DNA of 64,000 nt from Muricea muricata (lineage: Eukaryota; Cnidaria; Anthozoa; Malacalcyonacea; Plexauridae): the NCBI GenBank assembly GCA_963855995.1, contig OY979718.1, positions 25,472,282-25,536,281 on the forward strand, given 5' to 3'. Within the stretch, counting starts at the first letter, position 1. Every line of letters begins with the position of its first letter. The position numbers and the translations under genes are program-made. Under the pieces are notes generated by a model. The model was not told where the DNA came from, made no database searches, and worked only from the letters and a program-made list of their open reading frames with translations. This document shows, piece after piece, positions 1 through 13,776 of the stretch.

Positions 1-1007
1 AATATACTTTCGTTTAGGTACATACTTTCTTTATAGACACCAAAGCTGCATAAAAAAACCCGTCCCAGACGCCTTTACACGGGAAATTACCAACCTGAAA
101 TCATCAAGCCTTGTCCCTGGACTTTTGAAACAAAAGTCATCATTCTAAATGATTTTTTCTTTAGAAAACCAACTTTTATAGTTTATTCACTTTTATCGTC
201 ATAACCAACCACTCACAAAGCTTGCTAGCATAGATTGGTGATGACCCTTTACACTGCAATACTTTATAACATTTAAGTACATGGGCTTCAATATTTTCGC
301 CATGTGGAATAATAGTTTGGTGGGTTTATAGAAGAGGGTGCTTGCTGCTTATATTTGGATTGGCTTATATTTGAATTTACTTTAGCATCTTGACGAGTCA
401 AAATGCGGAGGGCTAATAACCAGGCGTTGAGACACGGTATACGACCAGTCACATACGATTCTTATTCTGGCGTATGTAATTGAGAAAAAAAGTTTCACAT
501 AAAAATTTGCATGTGGCTGGTAAACAGAAAAAATGGCACCACATGTCATTTTTATACGCTGGAATGACAATCGCATTCGAATAGTTGTACAGTGTAAGTC
601 AACCTTCAAATAAAGTTTGATGCATGCTTTGCCACACATACTTTCCGTCAACATAATGAACATTTGCTTGAGGAAATTCCCATCTTATTCTCCACAGTAT
701 AACTTTAGTTCTATAAGAAAACATGAAATAGAAAATGCAGTTTTTCGATCGTTGCAGGCATAAAGCCCAGGGCCGCTAAAGTACTGGATATTATAAATAC
801 GAACGACGAGTGACATTCGACGTACTTATAATGAAAAAAACTCGTATTTTCCGTTCTTTTTTGAAAACCAACAGGCATGAACCTTAGCATCACTTCTCTC
901 TTGGCCGCTTCACTTTTTAGTTTCTTTACCTGTATAAAGCAAAAAATATACAATAAGCGTACAGCAATCTTCACATAAAATCTCTCACGGCCGATAGCCA
1001 GGTAGCC
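1..1007. other. gene-free stretch
   Basis: AT-rich sequence with stop codons in all frames. I see no recognisable protein motif, RNA gene or clear repeat. Confidence 0.5.
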
Positions 1008-1373
1008 TGTTCACAGACCTAACTCTCAAAGAGCAAGGTCTGTTAAGACTTGAAACATTGCTTGTCCTGGTCGAGAGAAGAATGAAAACGAAATTAAGTT
1101 AAATATGCTGATTATTCTAGGTTTACATTGCAAATATTTGCTCTTAGTGCAATTTATCGTAGAGAGTTTTTAAAGGAAAAATGGACACGCTAACTTTAAA
1201 GCAAATTGAAAATTTCCTTCCAAAAAACGCCATTTTAAATACATTAATTGATGTATTATTTTATAATGTATATAATATTATAATAGAATTTAATTTATGC
1301 ATGGACAAGAAATCTTCCAAGTATTCACAGACCTTAATCATTCCGATTTAGGTCTGTGCACAGGCTAATAACT
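1008..1373. mobile_element. putative MITE with ~20-bp terminal inverted repeats
   Basis: The left end TAGCCTGTTCACAGACCTAA is matched in inverted orientation at about 1353-1373, with one difference (TTCAC versus TGCAC). The interior is AT-rich and non-coding. No convincing target-site duplication was found, so the exact limits are uncertain. Confidence 0.45.
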
Positions 1374-1449
1374 AGGGTACTAATAAAAATTTGTAAAGCG
1401 TGATGCCACTCAGAGTATGTATTCGTCCAAGCTGATAAATGTGCCTGAT

Positions 1450-1520
1450 GACGTCGTGAATCAAACTTACGACCCCTGGAATGCTAGCCCAAGACACTGC
1501 CAACTGAGCTACGCGGTCAA
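1450..1520 (-). repeat. tRNA-derived SINE head (Pol III A and B boxes)
   Basis: Read on the minus strand, GCGTAGCTCAGTTGGCAG gives a standard tRNA A box (TAGCTCAGTTGG). About 40 nt later AAGTTTGATTCACGAC resembles a B box. The ends do not form an acceptor stem and the T stem is imperfect, so this is a SINE head or tRNA pseudogene, not a working tRNA. Confidence 0.55.
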
Positions 1521-2780
1521 GGCGCTTCGGGCTTGTGATATTTCGGAACTAAGGCTACATACACTCAGAATAACACCAGAAACGACAATACAAACCTTCT
1601 TATTAGCATATTATATTCTTCAATTTATCACTCACATTTTTTGAAAGGAACTTTTGTTTGTTTTTCTTGTCTCTTAAAGCATTATCCGAGACTCTGTTCG
1701 CCTCTTCCAAAAACCTGTAATCTATAAAACAGCTATTACAGTACTTTATTAGAAACACACTAAAAGATCTACACCATCCGCGCATCAAAAGATTTACAAG
1801 CACAATTATGGCATATAGTCTAGACCTTGTGAAATTACCATTTACGCCAAACGACTAATCTCAGAAACATCATTTGTTTGAGCCACACAATTTATTAGAA
1901 AAGTCTAAAATGCCTCACTGACACAATTTTATGACCACAGAAACGTTATCACTTTTCTAGAATTTGAAGTTGTGGACGACTTTGGTCAAAGCCGCTGGAT
2001 TTTTTTGACGTTTTTGGACGAGTCTAATCGTGTTGTGCTGTTGTGAACGTGATATATTTTTTTAAACTTTCTTAGCAATTTTTATCAACTATCTATTCTT
2101 CGTCGCTGGTTGGACCGACAATAAAATAATTTTGGTAAATAGTAAATAATGTGATAACAAAATTTGTAAGTAGTGATTTGTTTAAGTCTTTTATCACATT
2201 TTCTTTTTAAATGAGAAAACGTCAACCTGTGTGGGCAGATAATCAGTGAACATAAACCTGTAAAATTCTGTAGTCAAACAATTATGGTGTCGCTGTGAGA
2301 CATTTTCGGTCTCTTTACAATAAACCGTACGGTACAGGTAAAACTGATATCAAAGTTAAATATTTTGTTTTTATCGCAAGCGAGGTATAGCCGTTTGCCG
2401 TGAACGGTCTCAAGGACTGTACTAATAATACATACAGTATCACGTCAGGAATGTCGTTCAAGAATGGCAACACGAAATTTACTCAACTTATAATAATTTC
2501 AACCTACCATTAAGAAGATGTTTTTCATTATATTCGCACTTTGCAACATATTTGGTTTTGTCCCGCTGTCCAGAACAAGAATCGAGTATTTTATGTTTCT
2601 TAACACAGGCCAAGCTAAAAAAATAAGACAAAAACCTCATTTAACCTTTAACAAAACCGTGAAATTTGAGAGCAATTGCGTTTAAATTTGGCTGGGTTTT
2701 TTAACGAAATCTGTTTATCTAAATAAAATACATCACTATTGAAAAGTTCCGACCACTTTGCACGGATTAATCACGCCTTT
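1521..2780. other. gene-free stretch
   Basis: AT-rich with only short spurious reading frames. No protein family or structured RNA was recognised. Confidence 0.45.
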
Positions 2781-2787
2781 ACGAAAA

Positions 2788-3132
2788 AGCACATGGAAAT
2801 CACATGTGTTTCACATGTGAATCACATGTTGTCACATGTGATTTACATGCGAGTCACATGTGATTCACATATAGATTTATGATGCTTATTTCAAACCACA
2901 TCTGTTTCACATGTGATTCCTATGTGGCTCACATGTGGCCACATGTGATTAACATGTAATTAAAATGTGGTCACATGATTCACATGTAGATTTATGTTGT
3001 TTATTTTAAACCACGTGTGTTTCACATGTAGATTTATGTTGTTTATTCCAAACCAATGTGCTTCTCATGTCCCCATAAGTGATTCACATTTGGCCAGATG
3101 TGATTAACATGTTGTTCAAATGTGATAAACAC
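2788..3132. repeat. degenerate array of the palindrome ACATGT/CACATGTG
   Basis: About twenty copies of CACATGTG-like octamers are spaced 8-20 bp apart, alternating with TTTCACATGTGATT-type linkers. A longer unit (CACATGTAGATTTATGTTG) recurs around 2990 and 3020. The motif is self-complementary. A looser relative of the same pattern reappears at 26580-26765 and 59770-59970. Confidence 0.85.
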
Positions 3133-3179
3133 GTAAGGATATGATTATGTCCATAGTTTCAACCAGTTGCATTTAATTT

Positions 3180-3400
3180 GTTGCATTCTCATCTAATTCA
3201 AAATCACGAATTTAACCAATCATTGTTGGTCACAAGCAGTACATTGGTTACATGTTTAACCAGTCATAAATTGATAAATATGAGCAACAATTATAAATGT
3301 GTGAAATCCGCAACCAATTTTCAGTTGGTCAAGTCCGCATCCAATTATAAATTGGTCAAGTATGCAACTAATTATAGACGGATTAAGTTTACATCCTAAA
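3180..3400. repeat. tandem repeat with ~24-bp unit containing CCAATT..AATTGG
   Basis: Several diverged units of the form GCAACCAATTATAAATTGG followed by TCAAGT lie head to tail, clearest at 3305-3380. Each unit holds a small inverted repeat. The open frame across it is repetitive and not gene-like. Confidence 0.65.
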
Positions 3401-3885
3401 CAATTAATTATACAATGCAAAGTCATATTTACGATTATTGCAATACCTATGTATTGTATAAATTAATGTTTTGGGTTTAACACCTATTGAAGAAAAATTG
3501 AGACGTGGGCATGCTGACCTGCACTAATAGACCTCAGTCGTAGAATAGTCTATCAAAAAACGTTTAATTTGTGTTGAAATGTTTTATACAAGTCATATCA
3601 TGTGCAGATATAGGGCATTCTTGTCTTAACGAGTCAAAGAAATAGTTAAGGGGCAGGAAAAGAATCTAATTTCAAGCTCACAAAAGATAGTAACAAAATA
3701 TTTTGGACCCCAAAAGAATCGTCACTATGAAGTATACAGATTCCGACAAGCGACACAGGAACCGAACGACTTTAGATCAATTTCATACGTGTCCACATAC
3801 GCTAGCGCGAACTGTCCAGACGTGGAGCTTGAAACCGAGCAAAACGAAAGCGGTGAGAGATCGGTACACAAAAACAGCCAGACGG

Positions 3886-3916
3886 CAATAATAATAACAA
3901 TAATAATAATAATAGT
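3886..3916. repeat. (AAT)n microsatellite
   Basis: Imperfect AATAATAAT run with one AAC interruption. Confidence 0.8.
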
Positions 3917-4030
3917 ACATTTCTATAGCGTGATTTCCCAAAGCTCAATGACGCTTTACAAAATTTTAAGAAATTTTTAAATTGTTATATTTACATCAAT
4001 TAGATAAAATAGTTTAAAATGTAGTCTCAA

Positions 4031-4880
4031 TTACTTATAAGGTTTTTTAAATAAAAATGTCCTAAGTTTAGTTTTAAAAACCGATAGAGATTCACTATAA
4101 CGAACTATATCTGGTAGTTCATTCCAAAGTTTGCGCGCAGCATATGAAAATAATCCAATTTTATGGGAGTTATCGAGAGAAATCCGTTCATCGATGAACG
4201 CAGATTCAATATTTATTTGAGCGGCTGCAGCAAATCACAAATGTAACTTGGTGCAAGACCTTTTATGGCTGTGGATAGATAATCTCTTATTTTTGCTATA
4301 TTGCACCAATAGAAGAAAAATATATGCTTTGCAGATATTAGTCACGTGTTGATCAAGAGACATATGTCTGTCGAATATTACATCAATGTTACTATGTAAC
4401 TGTTTCAGGTGGTTGGATCTTGAAATTGGATACATCTGTATGGTCTATAGGAGGACAAGGGCGGTAGCGTATTAACATTATTAATTGTTATTATTAACAA
4501 TTCCGTCTTGTCTCCATTTAGCTTTAGTTTATCGCTAACCATCAATGAATCCATCTCTGTAACTCATGTTCCCATTCGCACAAGCGCATCCGGTTTTTCA
4601 TGTGTAGTTGGCTCAAAAGCTAAGTATATCAGTTGAGAATCATCAGCACAGAAGTGAAAATCGAGCTCATAACGTCTAATAATATCCCTAATGGGCGAGG
4701 TGTACAGCAAGTATAAAATGGGGCCCAAAACTGATCCTTGCGGGACTCCCCAATTTAGATCTTTAGACATTGACCATCAATCATCCCAGTTTTCGTCCTA
4801 TTTTGAAGGTAAGATCGAAATCACTTTAAAACTTTGTCTTTGGTTCCAAACAGTTTTGTCGTAATTGCGGCAGAGATGGA
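4031..4880 (-). pseudogene. LINE (non-LTR) reverse transcriptase, 3' end, degraded
   Basis: On the minus strand three broken frames give successive parts of a CR1/L2-style ORF2. They are: a FRSYLQNRT segment near 4830; the box GVPQGSVLGPILY; the catalytic box as FHFCADDSQLIY (family norm YADD) at 4630-4740; KLKLNGDKTELLI near 4510; and NIDVIFDRHMSLDQHV near 4370. The C-terminal GLAPSYICDLLQPLK and RKLWNELPDIVRYSES segments end at a stop at 4031. In-frame stops and frame changes show it is dead. The element's 5' part is not in place. The clade is inferred from motif wording only. Confidence 0.87.
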
Positions 4881-7800
4881 AAATTTAACCATTTTGCTAG
4901 TTTGTCGTGGAAAATCACAATATAACGAAAACCTTTAAGCCAATCAAGATTTTTCTTGATCGTTGTCAAAACAAAGCTGCAAAACGTACAAGTCCTGTTA
5001 CGAAGATAGAACGTGACTCGAACAGCTTCGGACGAAAACTATTGACACGTGATGACAAGTAACAAAGCGCTAAATTCAATGTAAAGGTTTAAGAACACTC
5101 GTTTCGGTATTGTAGATACGGCTTACGGGTGCGACAATTAAAGGGGCACTATGATGAACAATCTTTTATCTTGGGTCGATCGCAATCAAACGTAACATCA
5201 AAATAAACGGACGTGAGTACACGTTTTTAGTTATTCAATATCTTGTCTCGTTCTCCAAATATTCACTGTTTTAAAACATGCAAATAGTTGGTGATGTTGG
5301 ATCATAGGAAACCACATATATCTTAGAAACTAACTAGGGATCCAAGGATAGTGCAAAGTTTCTGAAAAGACTTACACACTTAAACTCGAAAAACTAAGAA
5401 AAATTTAATGATAGCTTTGGAAATAAAATGTTAAAATGATGTGGTCTAAAAGCGTTTTGTTTACGTGGGACGTTTTTAGACACTCTGATAATTTTATAAT
5501 TTTCATGTTTAGCGAGCATATTCGGTTTCACGTTTGCTGAATCTCTGACCTCTGACCTTAGACTCATATAAACAAAACGGAATGAACGCGCAATTAATAT
5601 TGAACGTGAACTAAGATTGCAAACATACAAACTGTGCGCTCTTCTGTGTGTTAATAAAAAACTGTCACAATATTAGGCCAATATCTTTACTTAGTATACT
5701 TATGTACGGTTTACTTTAGGTCTACTAGTATTATTGGAAATTTTATGTACACAATCATCAGTCATCACATCACAACCTTGCAGAAACTGATCTCGCACGC
5801 ACGCAACATTATCAAATATGCCGATTTCGCTTTATCTCGCTTGTTTTTCATCATTTTTTGATGAAGCCTGGCCGAAATGTAGAACAAAACTCCTGCAATT
5901 CATGTGGTGTATATTTAGGAATATAAGACGTAGAATAGCGAAAATATTGCGGTGTATTTATTGCTATGTATTCAAACTATAGCTCATATCTCTTGTTAGC
6001 CATTTATATTCATACCATATAGGTCAACTTATGCTGTCCATTTGAGCTCGTTTTAAGGCGAAAAATCGCTCTTTATGCATAATAAACGAAAGCATAATAG
6101 TCTGAAGATTAAAAAATCTTGTCCTGCCAGTTAAAATGGTGCTTTTAAGCCGTGGAAATACATGTTTAACTCATGTTTATTATCCCACTCCTAGACCTCT
6201 GCATAGCAACGGAAGCGGGCGCTACGCAATATACACGTGCTTAGTTGAATATTTTAAATTCCGGGGGAGTTTGAGAGCACTGTATATACATGTCTGCAAT
6301 AAAATTACTACGCTCATTAGTTGCCATATGGCTCATTTACCTATCTTTTTCATTTTTATGAATAACAGCACAAAATGGTTTATAAATAATACTTATAATT
6401 TTAACTAAAACATTGCAATAGTAACATTCAAGTAATCAGGTGGCATATTCAAAATTTGCACCACCCCCCGGAGTTTACACTATGACTGACTGACTGACTG
6501 ACTGACTGACTGACTGCCTGACTGATTTGAATTTTCGCCACTCATCACAATACTGCAAAGTTTCTTTGAAACTTTGCACTAAAAATGAGAAGCTATTCAA
6601 ACTTTACAATAACGGAATGTTGCAATTGTATAAACACGCAAAAGTTGCGCAAATTCTGCCGGCTTTTTAGTAATACTGCCGGTTTGTTTAGTAAGTCTAA
6701 TTTTCAATGCGTGAGAAGATGAAGTCAGACATTAGGTTCATTTTACTGCCGTTAAAAGGTGAATATCTCGAAAACAAGACAAGACGTTAAGAAACTGAAA
6801 GCGTCTTGAAGGTGCAGATTCAAGTTCTGTCTGATTGAAATTAAAAGTAAACAAACAATTTCATCATAGTGCATAAATACAACATATGCTCAAATGAAAG
6901 GCCCCAAACTTAAACCAAGAAAGGCATTCGCGTATACCGGCAGAAAAAAAACATCAAAGAAGCATTCAATGACTTGACGAAAGCCTTACTATCGGCACAG
7001 TAAAGAGACATATTTTACGGCTGACGCTAGTCCCAACGTGGGAATGAATGATCAGAAATTCGTACGCAGCACTATATGCTAGTTGAACCTTTGCAGATGT
7101 GGACAGGAGATATTCCCAGGCAGAAAAAAAAGGAGCACTCGCAATGTATTGGGGAGTAGAGCAGTTCCACTTGTATCTCTATAGCAATCAACTTAACTGA
7201 TCATAAACCTCTGCAAGTAATCTATGGCAAATTCATAACTTTGCTTTTAAATTACACGTCTTTACACTGTTATCCATGGTAAATATAGCATGCTTTGTAA
7301 CATTTGTAACAATGCTAAAATGTTACAATCTTGCAACTCAGCATTAGAGATTGATGCCTGCCGTTTTACAGTGTTACATACTGTTGCAGAATGTCACACC
7401 TTGGGTTTATTACATTTAAACAGTGAAAAATCAAGCTATAGGCAATTCCAACGAACAATTCGAACGCACTGTTTAACTTTCATAACCAGTTTTTATACTT
7501 TTCGGTAAATGCCTTATTTAGAACCTACTGGGCTGAGTAAACACCTCGTCAAACATAATCTGATGTGTATCGCGATCGCCTCTGGCGATTATAAATCCAT
7601 CAATACTATCACACGTTTGTAAGTTCAACGATTTTATTAGATATAACAGCACATTAAAATAAACAGCCTATTCTTGCTCCGTTTTTATAAAAAAAGGTGA
7701 CAAGATTCAATTTTAAGCAAATTACGAGCCTCTGCAATAAATATATTGCTTGAATCCATCTTGAAAATTCTCTAATTATAGTATCCAACAGCAAACAGCC

Positions 7801-8800
7801 AATCAGAATGCTCCGTTCGTGTGCGAACACGGCAAGTACAAAATACACCGTCTTCCTTGCAGGCCCACTATTCTCTCTCATCAGCCGGCCTGCACGCAGG
7901 CTGTATAAAATACACATTCTACAGTATTCAGAAGACAAGAAGCTGAGTGAATGGCTCAACAGTTTGTAGAAACTTGCAATAAACACTCAATGCTTGAATT
8001 CCAGTGATAATTTGTTGGGATGGATAAAATTTATCAACCATAAGTCAACCAACAGTAGTCAAACTTGTGTGATGCCTTTCAATGATGTGCTAGCTGCTCA
8101 GCTGTGCGAGCTGACAAGAGCAGGTGTAATTTATGTATAATAAAATTCACAGTCACCACTACGGTTGTACCCCTGATTTATATCTACAGACTGTCCATTG
8201 TTTTATTATTTTAATTTATATGTAATATATGTTGGATATATGTAGACATCATCCAACATACCAGGATTCCTCATTATAAAGTTTTTGAAATGTTCTCTGA
8301 TCGTAAAATTTATTTGAACAGAAGCTTTTGACTCTCAGTCTGCTGTCTTTGACAGGTAAAGTGATACTAAATATAAAACTATTGTACGAATATAGCTACT
8401 AGGACAGTGGTTTATTACAATGACATGCAATAACAACAAGTATACCCGCCTACGTAATCTCTAGTAAAAGGAGTGCTCTTATAAATATAAAACTATGATC
8501 ATTTCTTTTTTAATAAAAACCAATACTGTTCTGGTAAATATTGTGCATTGTTATGGAATGAAGTGTCACAAAGTCATCAACGGTTTGCCCTCAACCATCT
8601 GTATTTGCCGGGGTTAATACCAACATAAATAAACCTGTTTGATTTTGTTTGAATTGGTTGAAGGGAGGGAGGGGTATAAATGTTCAAATCAGACATTTAG
8701 ATAACTTTATTATATATTTGTTAATTTATAAGATATTATACTTTCAATTGACGATTGTTGTTAAAATTATATTTTGCATAAAATATTATTTTCAATAATA
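4881..8800. other. gene-free stretch with only short spurious frames
   Basis: Nearly 4 kb without a recognisable gene. A minus-strand frame at 5394-5630 has non-random composition and may be repeat-derived, but I cannot name it. The only simple repeat is at 6483-6525. Confidence 0.4.
6483..6525. repeat. (GACT)n microsatellite
   Basis: Nine to ten GACT/GCCT units in a row, with one internal substitution. Confidence 0.9.
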
Positions 8801-9093
8801 ATTATTAGTAGAGTCATGCTAGTACAGTATACTATTGCAAATGCTGTAATTTGATTCGTTACTCTACTTGCTATCTATTCCTCGATAGATAGCGAGTAGC
8901 GAAACAATCATCTTCCTATAGAGATTTCTTTTAAAAAAATTGCTTAAAAATCAAATTTTTTGTTGAACATTCCATGTTTGACCTCTGATTCTACTAAAAC
9001 AATTAGATTACTCGCTTTCAATTTCTATGCGGTGATAGTTGATTCGGGCTTCGCCCTCACCACATAGAAATCTCGAGCTCGTAATCTAATTGT
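8801..9093. repeat. dispersed non-autonomous repeat, copy 1
   Basis: It shares ordered blocks with 16234-16546: ATTATTAGTAGA, GCAAATGCTGTAATTTGAT, GCTATCTATTCC followed by GATAGATA, GCGAGTAG.AAAACAA, TTACTCGCTTTCAATTT, then CATAGAAAT.TCGAGCTCGTAAT.TAATTG. The CGATAGATAG part is a small hairpin. It has no coding capacity. Confidence 0.75.
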
Positions 9094-10786
9094 TATTTAC
9101 AATACCATTGAAATACCCATGCCACAAGACAGCTAATAAATTTTGGAATGTAGCAGGCAAATCTGATGTAAACACCTTAAGTAAACACGTTCACGAGTAT
9201 GAGTCCTCAAAAGTTAAATCAGACTGAAAGTATGCGTTTATAAGTATACTCTTTCTTACTTTCCATCTTTGCGGACCTTGCCGGCACACATGCATTTGTT
9301 GGAAGAAAGTCTAGCTTTTGAGAAAGTCTAGCTATTGCTTTTCAGATTTAAATTATGAACTGAGAAGTGCTATATATTTTTTAACATTTTTGCCATCTTT
9401 ATCTCACTTTTGTTTTGATATAAAATGTTAAAGTTAAGGACTCTTTACTAGTTATAAACCCACCTACAAGAGACGATATTACATCTTGGACATCGGTATT
9501 TACACTCAAGACTACCACAAGAATGACACGAAGAAGTTTTTAACGACTTTTCGTTTATTGTTCCTCTGCTCTGCGGCTCTAACAAACATTCGGTATCCGC
9601 CATATTGGTTTGCTTGCGAGTACTTCATGTAGTACGCTATATGAGTTCGCAAATTTTGTCATCCAATTTCGTTTAGAGATTTCGTTTCACAGACCTCCAT
9701 AGTCCATAAAGCCAGTTTTCCACGTTAACGGTACCGTAGCGAAACGTAGGGTGTTTCGTGAACGCCCAGACAGAGTTAATACACAACGGTACGTTTCAAG
9801 TGGATCTAATAGTGTATTGACCGTATTCTCCACGGCTACCAGTTAATACAAGCCTTTCAAAGTAAAACGAGATCTCAAAAGACTCTTCCCACGCTTTCTC
9901 TTCCTTCTTCGAAATTGCTTCCAGTTAACTCGCGGCACATGCATCCTTGCTCTCAGATTGGTTTTAAATTCAATGCAATTCCATTGGTAGCCCTTGTATG
10001 TATGTATTATAGACTACCAAAGGTAATCCCGAGGACGGGACAGATTCTCCTTGAGTGTCTGTGAAGGTTACAGAAGAAATAGAGACCGACGACGCCACCA
10101 GGTTGAAAGGCTAGTAAATAAGGTGCTAGGAAACGGAGCCATCCTTACAACTCCGGCCAGGAGTTTTCAAAACTCTAGCAGTTTCTCTTCATCGAGTTCT
10201 ATAGAGATAAAGAACGCTTTCTTCAAAACGAAAGGCAAATAAGCCTGCTACGCTTACAGCGCCTCAAGGCGCACGACAGATCGACAGCCATAAAAGAACA
10301 CTTCATTGGACATTGGACCAGATTGCGAGAATTATATGACACTGCAAATCCTGTGGAAAAGAGTTCGACAGCAGCTCGCCAAAGTGCAACCTCGTGTTTT
10401 CAACCTTATGGGACCCCTTGGAAACCACTGTGACGCAAATGTGACATACAGCTCAAACTGTATGCATGTTCATTGAAGACATTTCCTGGACAAGCTAGTG
10501 TCATCCAGTCTGTTGTTTTGTTGCGACCAAAAGATTGCGAGTTCTATCTCAAATAAAATGAAGGGCTAAGATTTTACTTTACAAGAAGCAGAGCTCATTA
10601 GCCAAGCCTTATAAAATCTTGTTTGGCAAAAATTTCTACCGGGGTGGTGCCAGGATCTTTACCTACGAGAGGCGCTATGGTTTGTATGTATACAGACTGC
10701 AAACGCCGTCAACACGAATCCAAAGATTACAGAATTTTCGACATGTTTGTATTATTATCTCTTGAAATCTGATCCACATTTGTGCC
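9094..10786. other. gene-free stretch
   Basis: No recognisable gene. A 63-codon frame at 10051-10242 is arginine- and serine-rich, has no family resemblance that I can see, and is probably chance. Confidence 0.4.
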
Positions 10787-13090
10787 TCAAGTGAAACGCG
10801 CTTGAGCTTTTACACTCAGAAAAAATCCCAGCAGCAAAAGTATGTATAATCTTTGATGAACTAAATTTTGAGAATAATTTTTATCAAACGCGAGAAACGC
10901 ATACGCGACTCCTAATGATAAAACACTCGAAATCTGGGATGTCACGTATCCAGACAAAACCAGGGTTCTTTTGCAGTGGAAGGGCACCGGGAGCGTAGAT
11001 AGAGTTGTGGATGTTAATCCTCAATTTAATCCTCGGATACGATTAAAGCTTGATAGTTCACTTTATCAACAGGTTCTTCCGTTTGCTTTGCATTAACATG
11101 CTGTTTTGTTCAACGGGTGTTGTAGCTGGTTTGCATGCCGAATTTTGACAACATGTTCGTGAGATATTTTCATGCAATCTCATTCGTTTGTTATCTCCAT
11201 CTCGATCTACTTGACTTCCCAAGTAGTAGTAAACTTCTCCGAGGCCTTTCATCTCGAACCGTTCTTGTAAAGTTTTCTTCTATTTTTGTCACATACTCTT
11301 GTCGTTACTAGGTGGTATCAAATCATCTACATACAAGGCAATGAGTATAACGTTTTGTTCTTCTCGTTTGATGTAGAGACACGTGTCTGAACTCGATTGC
11401 ACATAACACGAATTCTTCAAAAATTCATCCATCGTGTTGAACCAGCATCGCAACGACTGTTTTAGTCTGTAAAAACTTTTGTTAAATTTGCAGATGAAGT
11501 CTTCTTCTACTCCTTCTTTCACGCATCCCTTAGTTTGACCATACCTATTTCTTCTTCTAGCTCGCTGTTCAATAATGCTTTAGAAACAATTGATGCACTT
11601 TTAAGTTCAACTGGTTTGCAATTGCCAACAGAGACCGAATCGATGTATAATTTGGTACAGTTGAAAACGTTTCTTCGTAATCTCTTGGAAATATTCCTTT
11701 CGCAACCAGACGAGCTTCACGACGCTCTACAGATCCGTCTGCATAGTACTTAAATAAATAACTTACATAACCATCGACAATCTATAGCTTTTCGATGTCC
11801 AGGTATATTTACTGATGTCCACGTGTTGTTCTTGACATGAGACTTTGTGTAGACAATTCAGAGCTTCCTCCAGGGTTGCAGGTTCTTCATAACTGTACTT
11901 GCCATCGCCGTGGTTCTTGTTGTTCAACATCTTTGTCGTTACCAGTATTCGATTCTTCAGTGCTTTGGTCATGACCAATTGGGTCTTCATCTGCTTGAGG
12001 TACTTGTAGCACAGGTTGGTTTATTTCTAGTGTTTTTCCTTCGTCTTTAGACATCACGTCAGAATCATTTGCATCAAAAACATGAGTTTCTTTCTTAAAA
12101 CATTCCTTTGCCCTCCAATTGCCCCCTCCATTCCGTTTCGCCTGGCGCAGCCACTAATAACTGCTGTGCAGTTTGTGCACTTTCTTATCAATTGCCAAAA
12201 CTTAGACTTACCAAGTCCTGCATTAGGCATCATGGATGGAGTTTTATGGATCGATTACCACGAAGACTGCTGTCTCGCATTGGCCAACATACATCACAGT
12301 GTACAATTTCATTAGCTCGAGTAGCATGTCTTTTTGGAAAAACTGCTCTTTTCTGTTTACTATGCAAACAGCCTTCACAAAACTCTGACATACACTTTAG
12401 CTGATTGGAAGTCCATTCCAGATACTAATTTCTGATCTCGCAACAGCCGCAATTTGTTAGTACTTAAATGTCCATATCTCTCCTCCAATAAATCATTACA
12501 GAAGTTTACCAGATCCCAATACAGCTCCACATTTGTCGAACATAACACACCTACTCTGTTGGAACTCAATGGAATATCATGGTTTAGCAACAACAGAACA
12601 TCAACCAATTCAGCCAGTTTGTATATTAATAATTTCCAGCTTTAATGTTAAGCAAATATTTCCTTTCCCTAATGCTTCGACTAGTCGGTGATCACCCAAA
12701 CGAACCTTTTGTCGAATTAGCTAACTGAACATAGTCCACCATCCTTTCCTTATCGTATGACATGTGCTGTGAGACACCTAAGTGAATGTACCATGTTAAA
12801 TAAATTTGATTCACACCTCCTCATGAACACAATAATGGGTGTTCAGTATATCGTTGGTTGTCTAATGCTTCATCTTGGTTTCCTTTACATTCCTTTCTTT
12901 CATTCCTTACATTATTTTCTTTCCACTTCTTTACGTTTTTTGGTTTACGGCATTCCCTTGCCCAATATCCTGGTAGTCCACAATTATGATATTTCCTTTT
13001 GGGTTTCACATTTCTCTGATTTGTTCGATCAGGCTAGGAGAATAAGGCTTTCTTCATCATCTGGGCTTGATATATCTTGCAGTAACAAAT
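10787..13090 (-). pseudogene. Ty1/copia-type LTR retrotransposon, degraded internal region
   Basis: Reading the minus strand from high to low coordinate gives copia order. A Gag zinc knuckle relic lies at 12821-13009 (HNCGLPGYWAREC, with the first Cys and the His replaced by Tyr). A protease relic is near 12790. A GAG-pre-integrase segment is at 12375-12608 (RYGHLSTNKLRLLRDQKL). Degraded integrase follows to about 11990, then reverse transcriptase at 11289-11522 (CWFNTMDEFL and the YVDD box) and 11058-11252 (LGEVYYYLGSQVDRD). A weak tail runs to 10787. Copia is identified by protease and integrase lying before RT and by the YVDD context. Many frameshifts make it non-functional. LTRs were not confidently found. 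Confidence 0.87.
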
Positions 13091-13776
13091 CCTAAAGTTA
13101 TATAAATCACCAGCTCGAGATTCTAAAGCTGTGGTAAACGATTAAGTTCAACTTGCATACACAAGTTGTGACCCCCGGAGTGATTGCTAGGAGACACTCA
13201 GCGATGAGGGAGCGTTGTACACGAGACTGCTCAATAAAATGTAATTAAGAGCACAAGTACTAAAATGTGAAACTTCTTCCTCAAGAATAAAATTTGAAAA
13301 TTTGAACGCGTTATGCGGAAATATTTGTCCTGGAATAAAGGTAACATTAGAATCTATTTACCATCTATATTACCATCTCAAACTATCCGAACAGTGATGG
13401 TGCAATACCCACGCAATTTTGTACTTTCAGTCAATACCATACAGCACAGAATATATCATGTATCATCCTTGCTAGATATGTACATCGTCCCCTCCCCTCC
13501 CCCCTCTAATGTTGGCTATCGAACAGACATATTTTGTACTTACAAATGTATTCTATGTAATGTTTTGAGACCAGACTAAACACTGTAGAACCAACATTCA
13601 TAGCCGGGGGGAGGGAGGAAGAGGGCAGTGTTTAGTGAGCAAGGACGTTATTGCAAGAGCACTGGAGTGAGCATAATTAACAGATTATTGCAATTTCACG
13701 CTGCCTGGACTACCTCGATGAGTTATCCCATGATTAAGTTCCTTGTACGTTTCCATGGTGACTATCAAATCAAAAC
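13091..13776. other. gene-free stretch with a weak C/G-rich inverted repeat
   Basis: A pyrimidine run ending CTCTAATGTTGGCTAT (about 13490-13520) is loosely mirrored by ATAGCCGGGGGGAGGGAGG (about 13600-13620). It may be a small fold-back element. A copia LTR could lie in this interval, but I cannot define one. Confidence 0.3.

Noticed and set aside
2788-3132. CRISPR-like array
   Set aside because: Units are short palindromes with irregular spacing and no constant repeat/spacer lengths; the context is eukaryotic.
7654-7986. 110-codon minus-strand frame
   Set aside because: Cys/Leu-rich random-looking composition, no motif, AT-rich surroundings.
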